DNA of 64,000 nucleotides, from assembly GCA_009782955.1 (NCBI GenBank), contig WRIB01000003.1:1-64000 (forward strand). The letters are read 5' to 3'. Each line of letters starts with the position of its first letter. Position 1 is the first letter of the stretch. The notes beneath the pieces are model-generated. The model had not been told where the DNA came from, did no database searches, and saw only the letters and a list, made by a program, of their open reading frames with translations. Shown piece by piece: positions 16,919 through 25,752 of the stretch. Position numbers and translations under genes: made by a program. The stretch comes from Treponema sp. (GTDB lineage: Bacteria; Spirochaetota; Spirochaetia; Treponematales; Breznakiellaceae).

Positions 16919-17410
16919 ATGCGGTATTTTATATGCACTCTGGACAAGATAAACTTAGGCATTCCTGCGGAAAGAACGGAGCGGATTATTCCGGTTACCC
17001 GGATACAAACAGCAGTATTTGAAACAGAAAACGATAATGATAACGACAACCGGAAGGCTTTTATTTCCCTGCCGCTGTTGTTTCTGCAAAATGATTCTGT
17101 AACTCCACATGCACATACCGCGTTAAGCGGTGAACTTACATCAAATTCCTTATGCTCGCCGGTAACGGCGCCGTGGCCCGAAGGGATGCACGGGGTTGTT
17201 CTTAAAGCTAATGACGGAACTGAAACTCCCAAAACAGTGCTGCTGACCCCCCGGATTGATATAGATTTGGAGATACCCGAAGAAGATATTCATAGCCTGC
17301 CGGAAGCTTTTGTTGGTTTTTTCAGGTATTTCAAGGGAGTTTATTTTACGGAAGATAGAATAATTCTGATTCTTAATATAAAAAAATTAATGGAAAAATA
17401 CAATGATTAA
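16913..17410 (+). CDS. CheW-like protein (second), with a repeat-derived insert
   Basis: A 165-residue divergent CheW-like protein: RYFICTLDKINLGIPAERTERIIPVTRIQ at the N-terminus matches the start of the CheW barrel, and EEDIHSLPEAFVGFFRYFKGVYFTEDRIILILNIKKL matches the end. The middle (residues about 65-93, PHAHTALSGELTSNS and CSPVTAPWPEGMHG) is encoded by an inverted copy of the GC-rich repeat found before the third deoC, so the centre of the barrel is probably altered or replaced by a loop. The start ATG at 16913 follows AGGAGG by four bases; both belong to the repeat. The stop overlaps cheB by eight bases. Function as a CheW is likely but not certain. Confidence 0.7.
   Translation: MYMRYFICTLDKINLGIPAERTERIIPVTRIQTAVFETENDNDNDNRKAFISLPLLFLQNDSVTPHAHTALSGELTSNSLCSPVTAPWPEGMHGVVLKANDGTETPKTVLLTPRIDIDLEIPEEDIHSLPEAFVGFFRYFKGVYFTEDRIILILNIKKLMEKYND
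17106..17192 (-). repeat. Inverted copy of the GC-rich repeat inside the second cheW coding sequence
   Basis: Bases 17154-17186 (33 bp) are the exact reverse complement of 44058-44090. The flanks also match (ATGCACATACCGC...GCGGTGAACTT against the tandem repeat at 44021-44165). The insert keeps the reading frame open. Confidence 0.85.
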
Positions 17411-18419
17411 TACACTTATTGTGGATGACAGCGCCCTTGTAAGGGGCATTATCCGGGATTTTCTTGAAGGTGACAGTGAATTTAAGATCATTGGAGAGGC
17501 TGCGGATGGGGAAGAAGGCGTTCAGAAAATATTGTCTCTGAATCCTGATCTTGTAACCATGGATGTTCAAATGCCCAAGATGAGCGGTCTTGAAGCAATT
17601 GAAACGGTGTTGAAGAAAATCTCTGTTCCAATTGTTGTAATTACCAGCCTGGATACGGCTAAAATAGCCTATGAAGCAACCCTTAAAGGAGCATTGGAAT
17701 TTTATTCCAAGGAAACATTTACATCGTCATTAAGTCCCGCAAAACAGCAGCAAATTTATGAAACCCTTAAACGGATTAGCGGTATTAAGGCCGCAAAAAA
17801 AGTTTCTTTTGCTGAACCGGTATTGGTAAAGCAGCCAGAAAAACGGCAAATCAATACGGTAGTTTTGGCTTCGTCCACAGGCGGCCCAAAAGCACTGTCG
17901 CAGTTTTTTTCGCTTCTTCCGGGTGATTTTCCTGTGCCGATTGTGATTGTTCAGCATAATTCATCTGGATTTGACAAGAATTTTGCCCAATGGCTGGATA
18001 CGTTTACGGCTTTGAATGTTAAGCTGGCCGAAGAAGGAGAAATCCCCATGCCCGGTACGGTATATATCGCCCAAACTGATAAACATCTTATGCTGCGTTC
18101 AGGAAACGCGCAGAACTGTTATCTGTGTTATAACGATGATGAACCGGAAAACAATCAAAAGCCAGCGGCGGATGTTTTGTTCAGAACGGCGGCGGATAGC
18201 CTTAAAAAATCGGTTATTTCCGTGGTACTTACCGGTATGGGTAACGACGGCGCTGCGGGAACACAGAAGATTCGGGAAATGGGAGGCATTACCCTTGCTC
18301 AGGATGAAGAAAGTTCACTTATCTACGGTATGCCAAAAGCTGCTGCAGAAACCGGCTGTGTAGATATGGTGCTGCCGCTGGAAAGAATACCCGAAGAACT
18401 GGTCAGGCTTATAAAATGA
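17403..18419 (+). CDS. cheB: Chemoreceptor methylesterase/glutaminase CheB
   Basis: A 338-residue CheB. The N-terminal receiver (residues 1-120) has the acidic pair in LIVDDSALVRG, the phospho-Asp in LVTMDVQMPKMSGLEAI and the Thr in VVITSLD. After a linker of about 30 residues, the methylesterase domain (about 150-338) shows the catalytic Ser in LASSTGGPKAL, the His in VIVQHNSSGFDKNFAQWLD and the Asp in TGMGNDGAAG. It removes methyl groups from receptor glutamates, with activity raised by phosphorylation from CheA. It overlaps the second cheW by eight bases and cheR by four, so translation is coupled. Confidence 0.95.
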   Translation: MINTLIVDDSALVRGIIRDFLEGDSEFKIIGEAADGEEGVQKILSLNPDLVTMDVQMPKMSGLEAIETVLKKISVPIVVITSLDTAKIAYEATLKGALEFYSKETFTSSLSPAKQQQIYETLKRISGIKAAKKVSFAEPVLVKQPEKRQINTVVLASSTGGPKALSQFFSLLPGDFPVPIVIVQHNSSGFDKNFAQWLDTFTALNVKLAEEGEIPMPGTVYIAQTDKHLMLRSGNAQNCYLCYNDDEPENNQKPAADVLFRTAADSLKKSVISVVLTGMGNDGAAGTQKIREMGGITLAQDEESSLIYGMPKAAAETGCVDMVLPLERIPEELVRLIK

Positions 18420-19858
18420 CCAATTCTCTCAACAGGACGGCAGAAGAATGGTTCGGGATTAAAGCGGACCCCGGTGATGTAAAAAAATTGCAGGAATATA
18501 TAAATAAAACCTACGGCGGAATAACTCCCGATATACTAAATAAGGTTTTTTCTTCCGGAGAAGCAACGGATTTTCTTACGGTTAATGAAACTTACTTTTT
18601 CAGAGAACCCGCACATTTCGCTTTTCTTTATGATTTGCTTCCTTCTTTTGAAAAAACGGGGATAGAAATATGTTCTGCCGCAGTTTCTGCCGGTTGTGAA
18701 GCTTACAGTATTGCAATGCTGATTGAGTCGTATAACAAAAGCGCCGCCCGGCCCCTTGCATACCATATTGACGCATTTGACATTGATCCAAATATTATAG
18801 AAACAGCCTGCCGGGGTGTTTACAATAGCCGTTCTCTTCGGGAAGATGGAAGTTGTTTCCGGTACATGACAGAGCCGTACCTCGAAAAACTGGAAGACGG
18901 GTACCAAATAAAGGGTATTTTAAAAAAGAATATTAGATTTTTTGTACATAACCTCATGGACAAATTTCCTCCGAAAGAGTATGACATCATTTTTTTCAGG
19001 AATGCCTTTATTTATTTTACGTCCCGGCACAGAAGCCGGGTTCTTTCAAATCTTTCTGCGGTTTTAAAAGCGGACGGAATCCTCTTTTTGGGAGTGTCGG
19101 AAACTGCGGGAGTATATCATGACGGGCTTGAAGGAAAAAACCGCAATGAGGTGTTTTATTTTCAAAAATCCGTGTCCGGAAGAGAACCGCATGAACTTTC
19201 GTTTCCGACGCCTGATTTTACCTGTTCGGCGGAAAAGCCGGAAAAGGATACTTCCGATCATGCGCTGTCCGCAAAAAACCGGGGACAAACTGCTTTGGAA
19301 ACGGATTTTACTGCGGAAGAAAGCCAAAAAACGGTAAAGCCGCGGAAACAGCGGCAAAAAGAACTATGCTTTGACATTTCCACAGTGGGAAATATATTAT
19401 CTTGTGATGAAAAATCAACAGAGCTAACCGGGCAAATTCAGCGGATATTGCAGGATAATTCCTTTCCGGAAGGGTTAGATGGAAATGAATTGGTAGTTTC
19501 GGTTCTTCATTTGCTTAAAAAGGGGAATTTTTCGGGTGCCGGTGCTGTACTGGATTATTTGGAAATACTGGATGATTCATCAATGACGGCATTTTTAAGG
19601 GGAGAATACTTTTTTTATCAGGATTTATTTACAGAAGCGGAATTGTATTATAGAATTTCACTGATTAAAAACGATGTTTTTTGGCCGGCAGGATACCGGC
19701 TGTCTTCCTTGTCTTCTGTGGGGGTATTAAAAAAATACCGGGTAGAAAAAGCTTTGGAAGGTCTTCACCGGGGACGGGATTTACAGTATGAAGTTTTTAT
19801 TGGGGGTTTTTCCCCGGATTATTATATAAGTGTGCTTTTGAAACAAAAAGCAGGATAG
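18416..19858 (+). CDS. cheR: Chemoreceptor methyltransferase CheR with a C-terminal extension
   Basis: A 480-residue protein. The CheR core covers residues about 1-250: an N-terminal helical domain with TDFLTVNETYFFREPAHF (the conserved T/NETxFFR), the SAM-binding ICSAAVSAGCEAYSIAMLI, FDIDPNIIETACRGVY, YDIIFFRNAFIYFT and LFLGVSETAG. CheR methylates receptor glutamates. The extra 230 C-terminal residues comprise a charged linker (about 255-315) and a helical region (about 330-480) including ELYYRISLIKND-like tetratricopeptide character (FTEAELYYRISL), which may target the enzyme to its receptor. Only some CheR proteins have such tails. The ATG overlaps the cheB stop. Confidence 0.92.
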   Translation: MTNSLNRTAEEWFGIKADPGDVKKLQEYINKTYGGITPDILNKVFSSGEATDFLTVNETYFFREPAHFAFLYDLLPSFEKTGIEICSAAVSAGCEAYSIAMLIESYNKSAARPLAYHIDAFDIDPNIIETACRGVYNSRSLREDGSCFRYMTEPYLEKLEDGYQIKGILKKNIRFFVHNLMDKFPPKEYDIIFFRNAFIYFTSRHRSRVLSNLSAVLKADGILFLGVSETAGVYHDGLEGKNRNEVFYFQKSVSGREPHELSFPTPDFTCSAEKPEKDTSDHALSAKNRGQTALETDFTAEESQKTVKPRKQRQKELCFDISTVGNILSCDEKSTELTGQIQRILQDNSFPEGLDGNELVVSVLHLLKKGNFSGAGAVLDYLEILDDSSMTAFLRGEYFFYQDLFTEAELYYRISLIKNDVFWPAGYRLSSLSSVGVLKKYRVEKALEGLHRGRDLQYEVFIGGFSPDYYISVLLKQKAG

Positions 19859-19866
19859 GAGGAAAG

Positions 19867-21954
19867 ATGTTTTTTTCCAAGTTAAAGATTTCCACTAAAC
19901 TTTTCATCTCCAGCGCTGTGTTTTTAATACCCGTTGCTGTCATGCTTTTGTTTATCAGTTCCATTACTGTCGGAATGATTAGAAGAAGCGGTAATGTCCG
20001 GAACGGAATAGACTCTCTTAAGCCTGCTGTAGTAGTTATGCAGAATTTGCCCGAATATCTTAATGTTTATATGGGCCTGGAACAGGGAGATTTAAGGCGT
20101 CTGGACGACCAAATCAGTGCGGCCGCTAAAACTCTGGATAATGAGATGAAGTGGTACAGTAAAAATGAAAGGGAACAGGCTGCTTTTTTATCCGATTGGG
20201 AGTCACTTAAAAAAATCGAAAAAAATGACGAAATGTTATATCAAAAATATCTGGATTATGTCCAGTCTGTCAGGGATCTGATAAACTTGATTGGAGAACG
20301 TTCCCGGCTGATCCTGGTTAATGATATTACAACATATTTTTATGTTTCATCGGCGCTTTCCAACATACCGGAAGCATCCATACGTCTGATTAATATTGGA
20401 AATCTTGTCCGTAAAAACCTCTTTGATGCAGAAAATGTAATCGAACGGTGGAACATTGAACTTGCAGAAGCCCAGGCTCAGGGACGCAGGCTTTCGGCAA
20501 GACCGTTTGATGGTGATCCCCGGAATATTACTTTAAATATGTTTGTTTCCACTGAGTTTCAGCTTATACGGAACAGTAATCTTTTGTTTGAATCGGACAG
20601 GGAAAGAATCAGCGGCAACCTGAAATCTGCAATGGAAGAAGATACCAGGCTTGCAGAGGAATTTGAGGATTTTGAGAAAAAACTGGAAAAGTATCAGGAT
20701 ACCGTTGGGATTTTGGCCGGACAGTACGGAAGAATGTCTGGTTCCAGTACACCAAACCTCTGTACAGCCGCCGAATTTCTGGAAACCCTGTCCCACTTGA
20801 ATACCGATCTGTCACTGCTGTGGGCAGATACTTTTGTCCATCTGGACACATTAATGCAGCGCAATTCGGCAAAAGCACGGGGACAGTTGCTTTGGTATCT
20901 TTCAATAGTTGTAATTTCGCTGGTATTGGCTTTGGCTTTTGTAGTGTTAATAACAATGGATATTAATCGTTCGGTAAAAAGCCTGAGGACGCTGTTTAAG
21001 GGGTTGAACGAAAACGATTTAACGCTGTATTTGCAGATTAATTCCAAAGATGAATTCGGCGAATTGATGGTAGCATTTAATGGATTCCTCGATGTACTTC
21101 GTTCCACATTCGGAAGTTTTAAGCAAAGTGCCCAACTGGTTTCCAATTCGGTTTTTGATCTTTCTTCATCATCAAAAGAAATTACCACAACCGCCAATGA
21201 ACAGTCTGCCAGTGTTTCCGAGATTGTCAGTACAATGGAAAGCAGCAAGAATCTTTCCGAACAGATCGCTTTTAAAACCACCGAAGTAGCCGGCCTTGCC
21301 ATAGAGACTCAGGAATTGAGCAGCAAAGGCGCCGATCTCAGGGAAGCGAACCAGAGCATGATGGAAGACATCCGGAAACAAAACCAGAAAATTATTAATG
21401 AAATACGGAATCTGTCGGATATGATTATCAGAATCAGCGAAGCAATCCGGATTATTGACGGCATAGCGGATCAGACAAAGCTGATTGCTTTTAACGCATC
21501 TCTTGAAGCGTCTTCTTCCGGCGAAGCGGGAGCGCGATTCTCTGTGGTTGCCTCGGAAATCAGGCGCTTTGCCGATAATGTGGTTGAATCAACAAAGGAG
21601 ATAAAGCAAAAAATTGAAGAAGTGCAGGGCGCTTCTCAGACTCTGATTGCTGAAGCCAACAATGGTTCCAAGCAAATCGAAATCGGTTATGAGAGAATGA
21701 GCGAACAGAAAATTGTGTTTGAGAATATTGTTGATAATTCTCAAAATGTAGCAACACGTTCTCAGCAAATATCTAATCTCAGCAAACAACAGGAGCTGGC
21801 TTCATCACAGATTTTCAGCGCTCTTAAGGAAATCTCCGCCGGGGTAAAGCAATTTGTGATTGCCACTTCTTCCACTTCCAAGATTGCCGAAAGTTTAAAC
21901 GGCATGTCTGAAGAATTAAAGGGAAAAGTGGATAAGTACCGTACTGAAACTTAA
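19867..21954 (+). CDS. Methyl-accepting chemotaxis protein (transmembrane)
   Basis: A 695-residue chemoreceptor: TM1 at about 12-36 (LFISSAVFLIPVAVMLLFIS), a large periplasmic domain of about 310 residues with helical character, TM2 at about 340-362 (LLWYLSIVVISLVLALAFVV), a HAMP domain (INRSVKSLRTLFKGLNENDLTL), then a long coiled-coil signalling domain whose hairpin tip is IRIIDGIADQTKLIAFNASLEASSSGEAGARFSV. The tip deviates from the usual AALEAARAGEQG(R/K)GFAVVA form, mainly by ASLEASSSGEAGARF. AGGAGG precedes the ATG. It is embedded in the operon, so it is presumably the dedicated receptor for this chemosensory array. Confidence 0.93.
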   Translation: MFFSKLKISTKLFISSAVFLIPVAVMLLFISSITVGMIRRSGNVRNGIDSLKPAVVVMQNLPEYLNVYMGLEQGDLRRLDDQISAAAKTLDNEMKWYSKNEREQAAFLSDWESLKKIEKNDEMLYQKYLDYVQSVRDLINLIGERSRLILVNDITTYFYVSSALSNIPEASIRLINIGNLVRKNLFDAENVIERWNIELAEAQAQGRRLSARPFDGDPRNITLNMFVSTEFQLIRNSNLLFESDRERISGNLKSAMEEDTRLAEEFEDFEKKLEKYQDTVGILAGQYGRMSGSSTPNLCTAAEFLETLSHLNTDLSLLWADTFVHLDTLMQRNSAKARGQLLWYLSIVVISLVLALAFVVLITMDINRSVKSLRTLFKGLNENDLTLYLQINSKDEFGELMVAFNGFLDVLRSTFGSFKQSAQLVSNSVFDLSSSSKEITTTANEQSASVSEIVSTMESSKNLSEQIAFKTTEVAGLAIETQELSSKGADLREANQSMMEDIRKQNQKIINEIRNLSDMIIRISEAIRIIDGIADQTKLIAFNASLEASSSGEAGARFSVVASEIRRFADNVVESTKEIKQKIEEVQGASQTLIAEANNGSKQIEIGYERMSEQKIVFENIVDNSQNVATRSQQISNLSKQQELASSQIFSALKEISAGVKQFVIATSSTSKIAESLNGMSEELKGKVDKYRTET

Positions 21955-21965
21955 GGAGAAACGTT

Positions 21966-22973
21966 ATGCTTGGTTATGTTCTCTTTTTTATTGCCGGAAT
22001 TGTACTTATGGGAATAATTTTGATTCCGGTATTATATTCCTGTAAAAACCGAATCAACAGATTAAAAACCCAAAATGCAGAATCCGTCAAAGGAATATCT
22101 GTTTTTCGGGATAAAACAATAAAACTTGCATCCGCTGTTAATGAATCTGCCGGAGCTGTTTCCTTTTCCGGCAAGGAAGGTTTGGTTTCTGGAGGCGTCG
22201 AATCTGGCAGTATCGAAAAAATTGAAACTACCATCAGCGAAAACTCCCGGATTATCGCAGGAATTGCGGAAAAAACAAACAGCGTCGCAACAATTTCTTC
22301 CAAAATGGAAGAGGATGTGCTGCATGGATTTACCGTGCTGGAAAAAAATGTAAAAAAAATGGAGGATATTAAAGAAAAGAATTCGGGGATTATTAACGGT
22401 ATTATTTCGTTAAGCAATAAGGTTAATAAAATCCGCGATATTGTACGGGTTATTAATACTATTACCGATCAGACAAAGGTAATTGCATTTAACGCAGCAC
22501 TGGAAGCGGCAAGTGCGGGAGAAACCGGCAAACGTTTTGCCGTGGTTGCAGGAGAAGTAAACAGGCTGGCCGATGATATAGCCGGTCTGACACGGCAGAT
22601 TCGGGAACAGGTGGAAGAAATCCAAAGTTCTTCTTCTTCGCTTATTGTATACAGCGAAGAAGGCTCTGACAGAATCGCAGAGGGTTATAAACTTATCAAG
22701 GATTTGGAAGATATTTTTAAGGAAATCAAATCCGGTGCGGAAATAACTTCCAATCAGGCTCAAACCATAACAGTTTCTACCCAGCAGCAATTAAAATCCA
22801 GTGAACAGGTTTATTCCGCCGTTACCGAAGTGTCCCAAAGAATAAAGCACTTTATCGGTTCTGCCGAAGCGGTAGCGTTGTCAGCCGGAACCTTGTCAGA
22901 GCGTACCAATGAGCTGGAACAGTTCCTGACGGAGGAAGATACAACCAAACAGGGTGATTATGGGCATAGATAA
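21966..22973 (+). CDS. Short MCP-like signalling protein with a single N-terminal membrane anchor
   Basis: A 335-residue protein with one N-terminal hydrophobic segment (residues 2-26, GYVLFFIAGIVLMGIILIPVLY), no periplasmic sensor domain, and a receptor-type coiled-coil domain whose tip reads VINTITDQTKVIAFNAALEAASAGETGKRFAVVAGEV. It thus has the CheA/CheW contact region of an MCP without a ligand domain. It may act as a structural or regulatory partner of the receptor encoded upstream, or sense an intracellular or membrane cue. There is a good ribosome site (AAGGAG). The stop lies 14 bases inside cheA, so the two are translationally coupled. Confidence 0.88.
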   Translation: MLGYVLFFIAGIVLMGIILIPVLYSCKNRINRLKTQNAESVKGISVFRDKTIKLASAVNESAGAVSFSGKEGLVSGGVESGSIEKIETTISENSRIIAGIAEKTNSVATISSKMEEDVLHGFTVLEKNVKKMEDIKEKNSGIINGIISLSNKVNKIRDIVRVINTITDQTKVIAFNAALEAASAGETGKRFAVVAGEVNRLADDIAGLTRQIREQVEEIQSSSSSLIVYSEEGSDRIAEGYKLIKDLEDIFKEIKSGAEITSNQAQTITVSTQQQLKSSEQVYSAVTEVSQRIKHFIGSAEAVALSAGTLSERTNELEQFLTEEDTTKQGDYGHR

Positions 22974-25752
22974 ATCCAAATATATCGGCAAATTTGTCGA
23001 AGAAGGATTTGAAAACATCTCAACTGTAGAAACACTTCTTTTTGAAATAAAAGAAGGTTCTTCCGTACAGGACGATCTGGTTACCCTTATGCGGGCGCTG
23101 CATACCCTTAAAGGTTCGGCGCGAATGCTGGAATTCAGGAATATCGAAACTCTTTCCCATACCCTGGAGACGGTATTCTCCGCTTTAAAAGAAGAAAGAA
23201 TATCCCTTAACGATAAAGCAGTTCGCCTCCTTCTAGTAGGTCTTGACGAGCTGAAAACAGGCCTTACCCTGATTAAATCAGGAGAACAGGATGCAGGAGA
23301 ATCAGCGGTTTTGCAGAAGGAACTTACTGCGCTTTCCGCAAACGAAGATTTTACCATTCCTGCAAGGGCTTCGGTTGTACTGCCTGCCGAACCGGATGAA
23401 AAACCTGTTGTTCCTGTTCCGGAAGAAAAAGCCTTGCCCGAGGCGAAGCCTCCGGCAAAAGAAGTGAGCAATGAACAGCCAAAATCAACCCGGACAGCAG
23501 GAACGATTGATAAATCCAAATACATCGGCAAATTTGTCGAGGAAGGATTTGAAAACATCGCAACTGTAGAGGCCCTTCTTTTTGAAATAAAAGAAGGAAC
23601 TTCCGTACAGGATGATCTGGTAACCCTTATGCGGGCGCTGCATACCCTGAAAGGTTCGGCGCGGATGCTGGAATTCAAAGACATAGAAGCTGTTTCCCAT
23701 TCAATGGAAACGGTGTTTTCCGCCTTAAAGGAAGAGCGGATTTCACTTAACGATAAAGCTATTCGCCTCCTTCTTTCCGGGCTGGATGAACTTAAAACAG
23801 GGCTAAATAAGGTAAAATCCGGCGCTGACGATGATATTCGCAGTGATGTATTTAAAAAAGAATTTACTGCACTTTCCGCAAACGAGGATTTTACCGTTCC
23901 TCCGGCAAGTGAAGTTAAGCCATCGGTACCGGCGGCAGATGCCGAAAGTGCAAAGGCCGAAAAAAAACCGGCCGCATCGGAACAAGTATCCCCCAAAGCC
24001 GAAAAAATTGTTTCTGCCGGAAGTTCCAAACGGAATAAATTGGAAGAAGCCAAATCCGAAAGTATCAGGATTTCTCTTGAACGGATAAATGAAATTATTC
24101 ACAGTATGGCGGCGCTTCAGTCTCTGGAAATTACCGCAAGAAATATCGCACGGGACACTGAAACCATAAACGAATCGTCCCGGCAGTTTTCCAGGCTTAT
24201 CAGCGCCGACCAATCCTGGAATTCGCCGTTAGTACAGGAATTCCGCTCAATAGAGTTAATGGCGAGCAAGCTGGGTTCTCTGGTAAAAAATTATGCTCTG
24301 GATGTAGGCAATCACATCCGGGGCGCCTATGACAGTGTAATTTCCCTGCGAATGCTTCCCCTTTCTACGGCGCTTGATGCATATCCGCGGTTTGTTTTTA
24401 CCATTGCATCGGAACTGGGCAAACAGGTACAGATAAAAATCGAAGGATCAGAAAATGAGATCGACAAAAACCTGATTGAATCATTGTCTGAAGTTTTCCT
24501 CCACATGATAAGGAATTCCATCGATCACGGCATTGAATCTCCGGAAGAACGGCGGGCTGCCGGAAAAAATGAAACCGGCCAATTGATCATTCGCTGTGTC
24601 CGGGAAAGCGGAAATATGAAGGTTACCATTACCGATGACGGAAAGGGAATTAATGTAGAGGGAATTCGCAAAAAAATTGTTGATAAAGGTTTGGTTTCCA
24701 GAGAAGCTGCCGCTACTTTTGGCGAAGAGGAACTTATTAACTACATATTCCAAAGCGGATTTTCTACCGCAGAAAAGCTTTCCAACGTTTCGGGCCGGGG
24801 AGTGGGAATGGATGCTGTCCGAAATAATATTGAGCTTATGAAAGGCAGCATTGCGATACAAACTAAGGTTGGAGAAGGTACAGTATTTATTATTTCTGTT
24901 CCGCTGTCGATGGCGTCTCTTATGGGGTTTCCTGTTGTTTCGTGCAACATGAAGTTTATTATCCCGGCCAATTTTGTAGATACGGTTATGCTGGTTGATA
25001 CCAAAGACATTATAACCGTTGTGGATCGTCCCGGAATTAAATATAACGGACGGATCATTAAATTGTTTTACCTGCATCATATCCTTAAAATACATGAGGA
25101 TGAAAAAAAGAATGACGGTGATTCAATCTTTGTGGTAATAGTTCAGGCTTATGAAGAAATTGTAGCCCTTGCGGTTAATAAAATAAGCAGTATGCGGCAG
25201 GTTATTCTGAAAACCATGCCGTCTTTTGTTGAACATATGGATATCTTTTCCGGAGTGGTGCTGAGCGAAGACTATGAAATGGTACCGGCTTTGCATATTC
25301 CGACGGTGATCAAAATGGCAAAGCGTACAAAAACTATCGACATGAAAAAACGGCATGTTGATTTTGAACGTATGCGAAAATCCATCCTGGTTGTGGACGA
25401 TTCCCGTCCTACGCGGGATATCGAGCGGGATATTCTCGAAGCCGAAGGTTATAAAGTGGATACTGCGGCGGACGGTTCTGAAGCACTGGCAGCGGCCAAA
25501 AATGTCCAATATGATTTGATTTGTACCGATATTGCAATGCCGAATATGGATGGTTTTATGCTGACGGAAAATATACGAAAAAATGATCGTTTAAAGGATA
25601 TTCCTATTATTGTTATTTCTTCCAGAACAGACGAAAAAGATCAGAATAAGGCAGCTCTTCTGGGAGCAAACCGCTATATCGTTAAAAATTCATTTAACAA
25701 TCACAATTTAGTAGCCGCTGTGCGTGAATTAATCGGAGAAGCTAATGGGTAG
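22960..25752 (+). CDS. cheA: CheA-type histidine kinase with tandem HPt domains and a C-terminal receiver
   Basis: A 930-residue hybrid CheA. Two HPt domains (residues about 1-125 and 181-305) each carry the phospho-acceptor His in MRALHTLKGSARML (His48 and His228). They are offset by exactly 540 bp and nearly identical, so they come from a recent in-frame duplication. After a Pro/Ala/Lys linker come the dimerisation helices, an HATPase domain (HMIRNSIDHGIE, VTITDDGKGI, GRGVGMDAVR), a CheW-like domain (about 650-790) and a receiver domain (about 805-930: ILVVDDSRPTRD, phospho-Asp in LICTDIAMPNMDGF). No separate P2 docking domain is evident. The fused receiver may be a phosphate sink. The start is the ATG at 22960 with AGGGTGAT upstream. 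Confidence 0.94.
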   Translation: MGIDKSKYIGKFVEEGFENISTVETLLFEIKEGSSVQDDLVTLMRALHTLKGSARMLEFRNIETLSHTLETVFSALKEERISLNDKAVRLLLVGLDELKTGLTLIKSGEQDAGESAVLQKELTALSANEDFTIPARASVVLPAEPDEKPVVPVPEEKALPEAKPPAKEVSNEQPKSTRTAGTIDKSKYIGKFVEEGFENIATVEALLFEIKEGTSVQDDLVTLMRALHTLKGSARMLEFKDIEAVSHSMETVFSALKEERISLNDKAIRLLLSGLDELKTGLNKVKSGADDDIRSDVFKKEFTALSANEDFTVPPASEVKPSVPAADAESAKAEKKPAASEQVSPKAEKIVSAGSSKRNKLEEAKSESIRISLERINEIIHSMAALQSLEITARNIARDTETINESSRQFSRLISADQSWNSPLVQEFRSIELMASKLGSLVKNYALDVGNHIRGAYDSVISLRMLPLSTALDAYPRFVFTIASELGKQVQIKIEGSENEIDKNLIESLSEVFLHMIRNSIDHGIESPEERRAAGKNETGQLIIRCVRESGNMKVTITDDGKGINVEGIRKKIVDKGLVSREAAATFGEEELINYIFQSGFSTAEKLSNVSGRGVGMDAVRNNIELMKGSIAIQTKVGEGTVFIISVPLSMASLMGFPVVSCNMKFIIPANFVDTVMLVDTKDIITVVDRPGIKYNGRIIKLFYLHHILKIHEDEKKNDGDSIFVVIVQAYEEIVALAVNKISSMRQVILKTMPSFVEHMDIFSGVVLSEDYEMVPALHIPTVIKMAKRTKTIDMKKRHVDFERMRKSILVVDDSRPTRDIERDILEAEGYKVDTAADGSEALAAAKNVQYDLICTDIAMPNMDGFMLTENIRKNDRLKDIPIIVISSRTDEKDQNKAALLGANRYIVKNSFNNHNLVAAVRELIGEANG

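Noticed and set aside
22896-24053. 385-codon reverse-strand frame over the CheA HPt duplication
   Set aside because: It is long only because the codon usage of the repeated HPt and linker regions leaves the opposite strand open; the product is Ser/Ala low-complexity sequence.
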